64,000 nt of DNA, taken from positions 1 to 64,000 of the forward strand of contig NZ_JBHKFI010000013.1 in assembly GCF_042263505.1 (NCBI RefSeq). The letters are read 5' to 3'. The stretch's first letter is position 1, and each line of letters begins with the position of its first letter. This DNA is from Bacillus_BE sp042263505 (GTDB taxonomy: Bacteria > Bacillota > Bacilli > Bacillales > Cytobacillaceae). The notes beneath the pieces were generated by a model. It searched no databases. It was given only the letters and a program-made list of their open reading frames with translations, and was not told where the DNA came from. The position numbers and the translations under genes are program-made. Shown piece by piece: positions 8,976 through 17,021 of the stretch.

Positions 8976-9827
8976 TTATTTTGACATAAATAAGACCCCA
9001 AGTGTATTCGGACCACAGTGAGAAGAGATCGTGCATCCAGCACGTGTTATCAGAATTTCTTTAAAATCTGTAAGTTCTTCTATTGTATTTCTAACTAAAT
9101 CGATGCTCTCAGGGGCTATGCCTGAATGAGTAATAAAAACCCGATTGAGATTTAGATCAGTCTGATCCTTTAGCTGATCGATTGTGTAGCGTTTTAATAC
9201 CTTAGTCAGCGCACCGCGATATTTCTTCCCAACCCTCATATTTCCAGAGGTATTATCGACCTCAATGGAAGGTTTAATATTTAATAAATTGGCGCCAAAG
9301 GCAGCAAGTGCTGAACATCTTCCTCCCTCATAAAGATATGTAAGACTATCAATGACAAAGCTCGCATGAGCTTTAGATTTGATGTCATTCACTTCTTGAT
9401 AAATTTGAGCTGCCGGCATTCCCATAGCAATCCGTTCAGCTGCCTCTATCACAAGGAGACCCATCCCTGTAGATAAATTGCATGAATCAATTGGATAAAC
9501 GTTTCCAAGCTCAGTAGCGGCCAAACAGCTATTTTGATAAGAAGAAGAAATCCCTGAACCAAGACTTATATGAATGACCTCATAGCCTTCATCTGTCCAC
9601 TTTTTAAAATAATCCATGTACTCAGCAGGATTAGGAGCTGTCGTTTTCGGTAAAATTCGCTCCCTTTGATAGGTTTCATAAATATCATCCGGCGTCATAT
9701 CAACACCATCTTTATAATCTTTATCGCCTAAAATAATATGAAGCGGATGACAATGGACTTCATATCTCTCTTTTAAAATATCATCTAAATCGCAAGTACT
9801 ATCTGCACTTAAAATAACCTTTTTCAT
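8976..9827 (-). CDS. DegV family fatty-acid-binding protein
   Basis: A 283-aa, full-length DegV/FakB-type protein. The start VILSADSTCDL, the SSYQNSC fatty-acid carboxylate site near residue 93, and the IDSLTYLYEGGRCS segment near residue 160 are all conserved. Such proteins hold a fatty acid for phosphorylation by the DhaK-like kinase FakA, which feeds exogenous fatty acids to phospholipid synthesis. No fakA is nearby. GGGAGGTT precedes the ATG. Confidence 0.9.
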   Translation of the reverse strand: MKKVILSADSTCDLDDILKERYEVHCHPLHIILGDKDYKDGVDMTPDDIYETYQRERILPKTTAPNPAEYMDYFKKWTDEGYEVIHISLGSGISSSYQNSCLAATELGNVYPIDSCNLSTGMGLLVIEAAERIAMGMPAAQIYQEVNDIKSKAHASFVIDSLTYLYEGGRCSALAAFGANLLNIKPSIEVDNTSGNMRVGKKYRGALTKVLKRYTIDQLKDQTDLNLNRVFITHSGIAPESIDLVRNTIEELTDFKEILITRAGCTISSHCGPNTLGVLFMSK

Positions 9828-10374
9828 TTAATCAACCTCCCATATAGTTGGACTTCTCAGTTTGAAGTCTGTTTACAACTATGCAGTTTGATGCTTAACC
9901 CAAAATACTAATTAATCCCTAAAATAGATCACACCAATCTTGTGTCTATCACTTGTTCATTATCTGTACAGCTCATCTTCTTAAGTTCAACTAAACAACC
10001 TATGAAAAAGGCAACGTCAACTTTACTTTAACAATAGATTTTAAATCCTTCAAATATTTACTAATAACGAATCTCCGAATTAGAACTAATTTTAGATTAT
10101 TAAAAAAGCAAAAAAATTACAACAACTCAAATGGTCTACCAAAAATCTCTTTAACATTAGATATTCATTGAGAGCCGGCATCTTATTAAAAATGAGCACG
10201 ATTAAACGATAGTCTTATTTAATCCATCAACCCCAAATAAAAAAATGTACCCTATATGGTAAATCAAATCAACCTACAGGGTACAAAAGTGTTTTTTTAT
10301 CGAAACAGGCTCTACAGTTTTTTTTAGAGTCTGTTCATCTATTGATATTTTACAAAAAAAATCATCCCAACTAC
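9828..10374. other. Intergenic stretch, mostly featureless
   Basis: A+T-rich, with no supported reading frame. The only structure I see is the terminator at 10234-10284 behind the sigma-54 activator gene. It also contains the promoter region of degV, not resolved. Confidence 0.5.
10234..10284 (-). terminator. Terminator of the sigma-54 activator gene
   Basis: Stem TGTACCCT/AGGGTACA with a 23-nt loop. Read on the minus strand it is followed by a run of seven T. It lies about 90 bp after the activator stop. Confidence 0.65.
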
Positions 10375-12234
10375 CTAATTCCTTTTTAACATATTCTCAA
10401 TCTTCTTTAACTCGGCTTCGATATAAGATTTAGTATGGTCAAACCCAATAATTGCAATAACCTGTCCATTGGGATCTGCTAAAGGAGCAAAGCTCGTTTT
10501 CCATTCACCGTAGATATCTTTATATAATGGAGTAACACCCGCTTTTCCTTTCAAAGCCTCATAAGCTACTTCCATCATTTCAGGTGGACCTTCATATAAT
10601 TGTCCTGTCGGAATAATAAAGCCCTCATCAGCAACAATATTCAGCATTTTATTATTGACCGCTTTAAAAATGTAAACCCACTCAATAATTCCTTCTTGCT
10701 CACGGATTTTTGTTAATTTTTTCTGTACCTTTTGAAAAGTAAGGTTGGACGGTGGAACATGTTGATTCACTAATTCAGAGGTTTCTTCTGGAAGAATAAC
10801 TGCGGATGTCACAATTGCCATTGACCGTAATTGTTTATTTAAATGTTGTTCGAGTACGTATCTTTTTTTGGAATGTGAGAGAGCGCGGTGCTGTAGTTTC
10901 TCACGAATCTTTTTATATTTCCTACTCATAGTAGGTTGACTAATATCCAGTACTTTTGCTGCAAGCTTAACCGATTTATATTTTTCAATCGCCATATTAA
11001 TTAATTGTTCTTCAATTCTATCAACAGCTTCTTGCAGCGGCATGATATGATGAATAATTGGAGGTTCCTTAATCTCATCCGTTTTACTGGGAATATACTT
11101 GGAAACCAAGCTTGCATCCATATTACATTCTCTACTAGTCACAACGATTCGTTCAATCGTATTCTCTAATTCCCGAACATTCCCCGGCCAATCATGCATA
11201 CACAATAAATCAATAGCATCAGGTAATAGATTAATATTTCGATTAAATAATGCATTATATTTTGCAACAAAATGATAGATTAAATAAGGAATCTCTTCAA
11301 TTCTTTCCCTTAATGAAGGAATATGAATGGGGATAACATTTAAACGATAATATAAGTCTTCTCTAAATCGTCCATCCCTGACCATTTTTTCTAATGATTG
11401 ATTTGTGGCCGCAATAATTTGAACATCAATTTGAATCGATTTGGAACTTCCTAATGGTGTCACTTCTCTTTCTTGTAAAATACGAAGTAACTTTACTTGC
11501 AAGTTTAGTGGCATTTCTGAAATTTCATCAAGAAAAATAATCCCTTCATTGGCTAATTCAAATTTTCCAGGCGCACCATTTTTATTTGCACCACTAAAAG
11601 CCCCGCCAACATAACCGAATAATTCACTTTCTAATAAATTTTCCGGTATAGCCCCACAGTTAACGGCAATAAATGGCTTTGACCTTCTATTTCCTAATTG
11701 ATGAATGGTTTTCGCAATCATCTCTTTTCCAACACCTGATTCCCCTAATAAAAGAACAGTAGTTGAAACCTTTGAAACCATATCAATTATATGCAAGACA
11801 TCCTTCATTTTATCACTATGAACCACCATTGAAGGAATAGGTTTGATCTCCTTATCTGCGGTTATCTCGACTGATTCAATGAATGAATCAGAAAGACCTT
11901 TTAATCCCCACAGAATTATTTCTTTCTTATTATTATTTGAGGGAAAAATAGTAATGAGAATATGACTGCCATTCCAGGCCTTTAATTGAAGAGAATGTAG
12001 CTCCCTATTTAATAATTGGAAAATAGAATCACCAAAGAAAGACATTTCCTCAAGCTCTATTATTTTCCCTTTAAGTGTGCCAGTGCTTGTTGACCAAAAA
12101 TTTTTCAATTCTCCACTTCGATGTAAAATGGTTCCCTTTAAATCCGTTACAATAATTTCGTCGTAAATAGATAACATACTTGATTGATAAACTTGAAACA
12201 ATTGTTCATTGGATAAAATCATGGACACACCCAT
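10375..12234 (-). CDS. Sigma-54-dependent transcriptional activator with an extra C-terminal sensor domain
   Basis: A 619-aa enhancer-binding protein. Residues about 1-130 are PAS-like. The AAA+ domain follows with Walker A GESGVGKE (near 164), the sigma-54 contact loop as GAFSGA (near 211; usual GAFTGA), Walker B IIFLDEI (near 232) and the WPGNVREL region (near 349). A TyrR/Fis-type HTH (VKLAAKVLDISQPTMSRKY) ends near 440. Unusually, about 170 more residues follow, resembling a Cache/PAS-like ligand domain (DIYGEWKTSFAPL, GQVIAIIGFDH). GGAG lies 6 nt before the chosen ATG. It is divergent from the N-demethylase operon whose promoter is sigma-54 type, so it almost certainly activates that operon and probably the permease. 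Confidence 0.93.
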   Translation of the reverse strand: MGVSMILSNEQLFQVYQSSMLSIYDEIIVTDLKGTILHRSGELKNFWSTSTGTLKGKIIELEEMSFFGDSIFQLLNRELHSLQLKAWNGSHILITIFPSNNNKKEIILWGLKGLSDSFIESVEITADKEIKPIPSMVVHSDKMKDVLHIIDMVSKVSTTVLLLGESGVGKEMIAKTIHQLGNRRSKPFIAVNCGAIPENLLESELFGYVGGAFSGANKNGAPGKFELANEGIIFLDEISEMPLNLQVKLLRILQEREVTPLGSSKSIQIDVQIIAATNQSLEKMVRDGRFREDLYYRLNVIPIHIPSLRERIEEIPYLIYHFVAKYNALFNRNINLLPDAIDLLCMHDWPGNVRELENTIERIVVTSRECNMDASLVSKYIPSKTDEIKEPPIIHHIMPLQEAVDRIEEQLINMAIEKYKSVKLAAKVLDISQPTMSRKYKKIREKLQHRALSHSKKRYVLEQHLNKQLRSMAIVTSAVILPEETSELVNQHVPPSNLTFQKVQKKLTKIREQEGIIEWVYIFKAVNNKMLNIVADEGFIIPTGQLYEGPPEMMEVAYEALKGKAGVTPLYKDIYGEWKTSFAPLADPNGQVIAIIGFDHTKSYIEAELKKIENMLKRN

Positions 12235-12610
12235 ATAACACTCCTTCAATAGAGTTAAAATGATTAAATAATTATTTCATATTTAAATAAAAATTTCAAT
12301 TATGAATTTTCTGAATATAAAAACTTTAATATTTCAAAAAGAAAATGATGAAGAAAAAATCTTTTATTTGAGTACATAATTAAGAGATTGAATGAACTTT
12401 TTATTTTTAGCCGTCTCTTCACTTTAGGAAAGGGATTGTAATAATGAAAGAAAATTTTACATAGACATCATTCCCCCCAAAAAACCTCAAGAAAGATCAA
12501 AATTATTAATTTGGCACAAATATTGCATCTACATAAAGTAAAATAATATATTTTTCTGGATTTTTACCCAAAAACTTATATTATGGTACAAATCAAAGGA
12601 GGAATTTTAC
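12235..12610. other. Divergent regulatory region of activator and N-demethylase operon
   Basis: Strongly A+T-rich 376-bp region with no genes. It carries the -24/-12 promoter at 12512-12527 and should contain upstream activator sites for the enhancer-binding protein. I could not define a clear repeated enhancer motif by eye. Confidence 0.6.
12512..12527 (+). promoter_or_regulatory. Sigma-54 (-24/-12) promoter of the N-demethylase operon
   Basis: TGGCAC-N5-TTGCA, an exact match to the sigma-54 consensus with the required 10-bp GG-to-GC spacing. Transcription should start near 12538, giving a leader of about 70 nt before the ATG at 12611. Confidence 0.92.
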
Positions 12611-13597
12611 ATGTACGATTCTACTAATCTAGACTTATTTCCTTATCCTTTTCATCGTATTAAAGAAGGTTCCAACTATCGGTATTCGAATGATTTAAGA
12701 AAACTGGATAAAGATGAAATGGATTGCGTCCAAATTACTCCAGAGTATCAAAAACAAATACAAAGGAAAAGAGAGTTGCTGAATGAACAGACGGAAGTAA
12801 GATTCCAATCTTACCCCCACACCATGGAAATGCAATGGGAAGTAGCAGAAATGCTTATGAATATGTCGGTTGAAGCTTACCCGGAATATTTCAAACTTGA
12901 AAAGAACGGAGATTATTGGACTTTTCATAATTTCCTCTTAAATGAAACGGAATCCTTCATCTTTGGCGATTGCTCAAGCATCAAACTTGAGCCACTTGAT
13001 TTAATCGGCCGTCATTTTACAACAGATTTCGTTTTAATGGTTCATCGCGATGACAATCTGTATTTGGAGGTTGCCCAAGAATCCTATGCTGCTCTTTTCT
13101 CCCCGCACTGGAATAAAGGAATGTCATTTGACGAAATTCACGGGCCCGTCCCATTTGTTTCACGCACAGGTGTCCCCCTCGCTGAAAGAGTGCGGAATTT
13201 TTTATTAAGAAATGTTTTACCCGGTGAGCCTTGGACAAGAATCAATTGGAATCTGATGGCAAATCGTTGGGATGTGAACTATGAAACCTTTGATACTTGG
13301 GGTCCAACACGCTTCTTAGTTACTCCTGAAAATGCGGGAGAACTTGTAAGGCTTCGTGTCGAAGAACAAAAATTCTATCGTATGCCAAGAAGCAATGCAA
13401 TTTTATTCGTCTTAAATACTCAATTTCTTGCCATGAAGGATTTAGCCTTAAGACCGGAATGGCTCGCGCAAACCTACTCCATCCTTTCAGATATTCCGAA
13501 ACCAATGGCCGATTATAAAGGATTTACCCCATTTATTGAACCTACCGTTGAATATTTAAAGAATTTATATGAAAAAGTCCGACTACAAACTAACTAA
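12611..13597 (+). CDS. Heme-dependent oxidative N-demethylase, catalytic subunit (DUF3445 family)
   Basis: A 328-aa protein of the HODM/dimethylamine monooxygenase heme-subunit family. Landmarks are the N-terminal FPFPYHRI-like start (here LFPYPFHRI), the mid region LDLIGRHFTTDFVLMV, and the C-terminal NWNLMANRW and RMPRSNAILFVLNT blocks. Known members bind heme in a PAS-like fold and use O2 and electrons to remove an N-methyl group as formaldehyde, for example dimethylamine to methylamine. A perfect AAAGGAGG lies 8 nt before ATG. First gene of a sigma-54 operon with its small subunit, reductase and an aldehyde dehydrogenase. The actual substrate is not known. Confidence 0.9.
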   Translation: MYDSTNLDLFPYPFHRIKEGSNYRYSNDLRKLDKDEMDCVQITPEYQKQIQRKRELLNEQTEVRFQSYPHTMEMQWEVAEMLMNMSVEAYPEYFKLEKNGDYWTFHNFLLNETESFIFGDCSSIKLEPLDLIGRHFTTDFVLMVHRDDNLYLEVAQESYAALFSPHWNKGMSFDEIHGPVPFVSRTGVPLAERVRNFLLRNVLPGEPWTRINWNLMANRWDVNYETFDTWGPTRFLVTPENAGELVRLRVEEQKFYRMPRSNAILFVLNTQFLAMKDLALRPEWLAQTYSILSDIPKPMADYKGFTPFIEPTVEYLKNLYEKVRLQTN

Positions 13598-13622
13598 TTG
13601 ATGAGATTGGAGGGATAAAAAA

Positions 13623-14141
13623 GTGGTATACAACAGCCCTGTACTATTCGACCGATCAGAAACGATTGTCGAAAAATTCACCACTAGGCAGGATCGAAGA
13701 AAATTCCTTATTGTTTCTGCTGAACCCAAGGAAGTAGATACCATCCAGCAACTGATCATGCAAATTCATGGCAAAAAAGAATATGAACTCATCCAAATTA
13801 ACGATGAACTACAATTACAGAATATAAACGAAGTGCTCAATCAGCAAAAAATGGGAACCCATCTTTATATTTCTGCTAATTGGGAACATGCCGTAACTAT
13901 ATTTTCAGCGGCCATTGAAGCAGGCTTCTCAGAAGATGAAATTCAAACATTCATTATGGGGAAAAAGAAGCGCTATGTCTATTGCATGAAATGCTATCAT
14001 CACCAAGAAGTAGAACCTGAAGAAACGGATACCAGCTGCCATCATTGCCAAATCAGCTTAGAAATTGGGCCTTTCTTCTCAAGAAAGCGAAAAGGGTATA
14101 TTGGCTATCCTTACAATCCAGCTTTCGTAACATCCAATTAA
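13623..14141 (+). CDS. Dimethylamine monooxygenase DmmA-family small subunit
   Basis: A 172-aa protein. The C-terminal third has paired CX2C motifs (CMKC and CHHC near residues 121 and 139), a zinc-ribbon or rubredoxin-like site, followed by FFSRKRKGYIGYP. This arrangement is that of the small DmmA-family subunit found with DUF3445 N-demethylases. The N-terminal two thirds look like a small Rossmann-like domain (THLYISANWEHA). GTG start with GGAGGG 8 nt upstream, 25 bp after the heme subunit. It probably passes electrons or stabilises the complex; the exact role is inference. Confidence 0.8.
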   Translation: MVYNSPVLFDRSETIVEKFTTRQDRRKFLIVSAEPKEVDTIQQLIMQIHGKKEYELIQINDELQLQNINEVLNQQKMGTHLYISANWEHAVTIFSAAIEAGFSEDEIQTFIMGKKKRYVYCMKCYHHQEVEPEETDTSCHHCQISLEIGPFFSRKRKGYIGYPYNPAFVTSN

Positions 14142-14184
14142 ATCACATATAAAAATGAACAAATCAATGATGGGAGTGATGTTG

Positions 14185-15159
14185 ATGAAGACCTTTGGGA
14201 GAATAAAAGTACGGGTTGGAAAAATAGTACAGGAAACAAAAGATATAAAACGATTCCATCTATTTCCGGTTGAACAAGAATTATTACCTGCATTTACCGG
14301 TGGTTCACATATCACAACTTATTTAAAAGACAATGATGAGCTGATTGAAAGAAATTATTCCCTTATTAGTCATCCAACTGATCGTAGTCAATACGCCATT
14401 GCGATACGTAAGCAGGAGCATTCACGAGGAGGCTCTGTTTATTGGCATGAAAGGTTGCAAGTAGGTGATTGTCTGGAAATTAGTTGGCCTAAAAATCATT
14501 TTCCACTCGCCTTTAAAGGGGCGAAGCATCATGTATTTTATGCAGCAGGAATTGGGATTACCCCATTTGTGACAATGATGGAAGATTTAACAACCGAAGG
14601 CCAAACATTTGAATTACATTATGCCGCAAAAACAAAAGAGGATTGTGCTTTTTACGATGAATTGAATGCCAAATATCCTGGAAAATGCCACTTCTATTTT
14701 TCAAGAACAGAACGCCCTCATAAAATGACGCCTGCCATAATGGCAGAGCATCGAATTGGTTCTCATGTGTATTTCTGTGGACCACACTTCATGGTAAAAG
14801 AATTTAAAAATGCAGCAGAAAACTATGGTTATCCAAATCATTCCATTCATTTTGAATTATTCTCTACGACAGATGAAGGGCCAAAAAATCCGTTTATGAT
14901 CAAACTAGCAAACAGTGGTAAGAAAGTGGCAGTTTCCAAGGATGAAACTTTACTAGAAGCACTCTTAAAAGCCGGAGTAGAAGCTCCCTATTCTTGTAAA
15001 GTTGGCGGATGCGGAAGCTGCGAAATACAAGTTATTGAAGGAGAAGTTGATCACCGAGATCATTTCTACAAAGAAGAAGAAAGACGTTCAAGAAAGGTCA
15101 TCCTAACTTGTTGCTCAAGAGCAAAAGAACCTGAGAAGGAGCTCGTTTTAAACCTATAA
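14185..15159 (+). CDS. PDR/VanB-type oxidoreductase (flavin, NAD, 2Fe-2S)
   Basis: About 324 aa with the fixed domain order of phthalate dioxygenase reductases: flavin-binding barrel (RNYSLISHP near residue 54), NAD(P)H domain (FYAAGIGITPFV and VYFCGPHFMV), then a plant-type 2Fe-2S ferredoxin (CKVGGCGSC and later TCC). It would carry electrons from NAD(P)H through flavin and Fe-S to the heme N-demethylase. ATG 14185 is preferred because GGGAG lies 8 nt upstream. In-frame ATGs at 14155 and 14179 are less well placed. Third gene of the operon. Confidence 0.9.
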   Translation: MKTFGRIKVRVGKIVQETKDIKRFHLFPVEQELLPAFTGGSHITTYLKDNDELIERNYSLISHPTDRSQYAIAIRKQEHSRGGSVYWHERLQVGDCLEISWPKNHFPLAFKGAKHHVFYAAGIGITPFVTMMEDLTTEGQTFELHYAAKTKEDCAFYDELNAKYPGKCHFYFSRTERPHKMTPAIMAEHRIGSHVYFCGPHFMVKEFKNAAENYGYPNHSIHFELFSTTDEGPKNPFMIKLANSGKKVAVSKDETLLEALLKAGVEAPYSCKVGGCGSCEIQVIEGEVDHRDHFYKEEERRSRKVILTCCSRAKEPEKELVLNL

Positions 15160-15217
15160 GAACTCTTTTAGATGAGCAACGACAATATATAAAATTAATA
15201 TTTAGGAGGTCATGTTT

Positions 15218-16711
15218 ATGACAGTAACTACACAAGTATTAGAATTAAAATTATTTATTGATGGGGAATGGAGACTTTCTACTAATCCCGATACCAATAA
15301 AGTGATCAATCCGGCCAATGGGGAATTAATTGCTATTGCTCCAAGAGCTACTATAGAAGAAACCAATGAAGCGATTAAAGTGGCAAAGGCGACCTTTGAA
15401 AGTGGCGTTTGGTCTAAGATCAGCGCACAAGAACGTTCTGCTTATCTCTTAAAAATAGCGGATTTGATTGATGAAAAACATGATGAGCTTGTTGAGCTTG
15501 AAATAAAAGATAATGGCAAAATCAAAGCAGAGGCTGATATTGATATAGATGATGCTGCATCATGTTTCCGTTATTATGCCGGTTTGATTAGAACTCCAGA
15601 TGGAGAAACTTATCATGTTGCAGATCCGCTGCAAGCAATGGTTGTACGCGAGCCAGTAGGAGTTACAGGATTAATTGTCCCTTGGAATTTTCCTTTCCTC
15701 ATGAGTGTGTGGAAATTTGCCCCTGCACTTGCAGCTGGAAATACAATTGTCTATAAGCCAGCTGAAGTCACTCCCGTCACAGCAACAAAATTAATCGAAA
15801 TAATTGATGAAGCAGGTGTTCCAAAAGGAGTCGTGAATTTAGTATTAGGTCAAGGTTCAATTATTGGTGAAACCATCGCCCGCAGCCATGATGTAGATAT
15901 GGTTTCCTTTACAGGGAGTACTGAAGTTGGAAGAAACATTATGCGGAATGCTGCTGGAAATTTAAAAAAAATCTCGCTTGAACTAGGAGGAAAATCACCA
16001 AATATTATTTTTGCTGATGCTGATTTTGAAACAGCAGTAGATCATGCATTAGTTGGGATATTCTATGGCTCTGGCCAAGTATGTTCTGCGGGAAGTCGTA
16101 TTATTGTGGAAGAAACGATTTATGATCATTTCGTGGAAGAGTTCATAAGGCGCGCCAAAAATATTAAAGTAGGACCAGGATTAGCTGAAGGATCTGAAAT
16201 GGGAGCAATCGTAAGTGAATCACAGCTTAAAAATATTCTAGAATATATTGAAATCGGGAAAAAAGAAGGCGCCACGCTAGCCAGTGGTGGAAATCGGATT
16301 ACGGAAAATGGGTTAGATAAAGGCTTCTTCGTTGAACCCACTGTTTTCGTTGATGTTACTCCTGAAATGCGGATTGTAAAAGAAGAAATCTTTGGACCTG
16401 TTGCCGTTATTCAAAAGTTCAAAGATGAAGAAGAGGCTGTTAAACTAGCAAATAACACAATCTATGGTCTTGCCGGCGGTGTATTCACTTCAGACGGTGC
16501 AAAAGCCATGCGCGTCATTAAGCAAGTTCGTGCCGGTATTACTTGGATTAACACATATGGTCCAACCTATAACGAAGCTCCATGGCATGGGTATAAACAA
16601 AGCGGAATTGGTTCAAGTCTTGGAACATTTGGTCTAGATGAATTCCAAGAAGTAAAACAAATTAACATCAGTCTTAATGTAGGACCAACAGGCTGGTTTT
16701 CCAATCATTAA
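15218..16711 (+). CDS. NAD(P)-dependent aldehyde dehydrogenase
   Basis: A 497-aa full-length ALDH. It has the oxyanion Asn in VPWNFPF (near 157), the general base Glu in LELGGK (near 255) and the nucleophile Cys in GQVCSAG (near 289), with the Rossmann loop FTGSTEVG. AGGAGG is 8 nt before the second ATG, so 15218 is chosen over 15212. As last gene of the N-demethylase operon it should oxidise the aldehyde freed by N-dealkylation, or an aldehyde from the rest of the substrate. General ALDHs like this are not typical formaldehyde dehydrogenases, which hints at a larger aldehyde. Confidence 0.93.
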   Translation: MTVTTQVLELKLFIDGEWRLSTNPDTNKVINPANGELIAIAPRATIEETNEAIKVAKATFESGVWSKISAQERSAYLLKIADLIDEKHDELVELEIKDNGKIKAEADIDIDDAASCFRYYAGLIRTPDGETYHVADPLQAMVVREPVGVTGLIVPWNFPFLMSVWKFAPALAAGNTIVYKPAEVTPVTATKLIEIIDEAGVPKGVVNLVLGQGSIIGETIARSHDVDMVSFTGSTEVGRNIMRNAAGNLKKISLELGGKSPNIIFADADFETAVDHALVGIFYGSGQVCSAGSRIIVEETIYDHFVEEFIRRAKNIKVGPGLAEGSEMGAIVSESQLKNILEYIEIGKKEGATLASGGNRITENGLDKGFFVEPTVFVDVTPEMRIVKEEIFGPVAVIQKFKDEEEAVKLANNTIYGLAGGVFTSDGAKAMRVIKQVRAGITWINTYGPTYNEAPWHGYKQSGIGSSLGTFGLDEFQEVKQINISLNVGPTGWFSNH

Positions 16712-16724
16712 TAGAAATGTTATA

Positions 16725-16772
16725 AGGTGGTTGATGTTAAGACCAGATAGTCTTTGAATCAACCTCCTTTTA
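16725..16772 (+). terminator. Terminator of the N-demethylase operon
   Basis: Stem AGGTGGTTGAT/ATCAACCTCCT (one mismatch) then TTTTAATTT, directly after the aldehyde dehydrogenase. The rest of 16712-17021 holds only the next sigma-54 promoter. Confidence 0.7.
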
Positions 16773-16967
16773 ATTTAATATCTGCCAAATCCTCTTATCG
16801 ATCAACTATTTTTCCATTTATCAAAGATGTTATGTAGGTGTTTGACGCCTTTCTCCCACCCTAATAATAAATTCATAGTCGAATATTTAATATCAAAAAT
16901 GAAATTACTTTGTTACATCTATTACTAGAATAGCTGAATTTACTGAACATTATTATAATTTCAACAT

Positions 16968-16983
16968 TGGCACAGTACTTGCA
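16968..16983 (+). promoter_or_regulatory. Sigma-54 (-24/-12) promoter of the APC permease gene
   Basis: TGGCAC-N5-TTGCA, the same sequence elements and spacing as at 12512. The leader to the ATG is only about 30 nt. Sharing this rare promoter type ties the permease to the N-demethylase operon. Confidence 0.92.
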
Positions 16984-17021
16984 TGTAAAACTATAACTTC
17001 AATTTTAAGGAGGCTCAAAAT

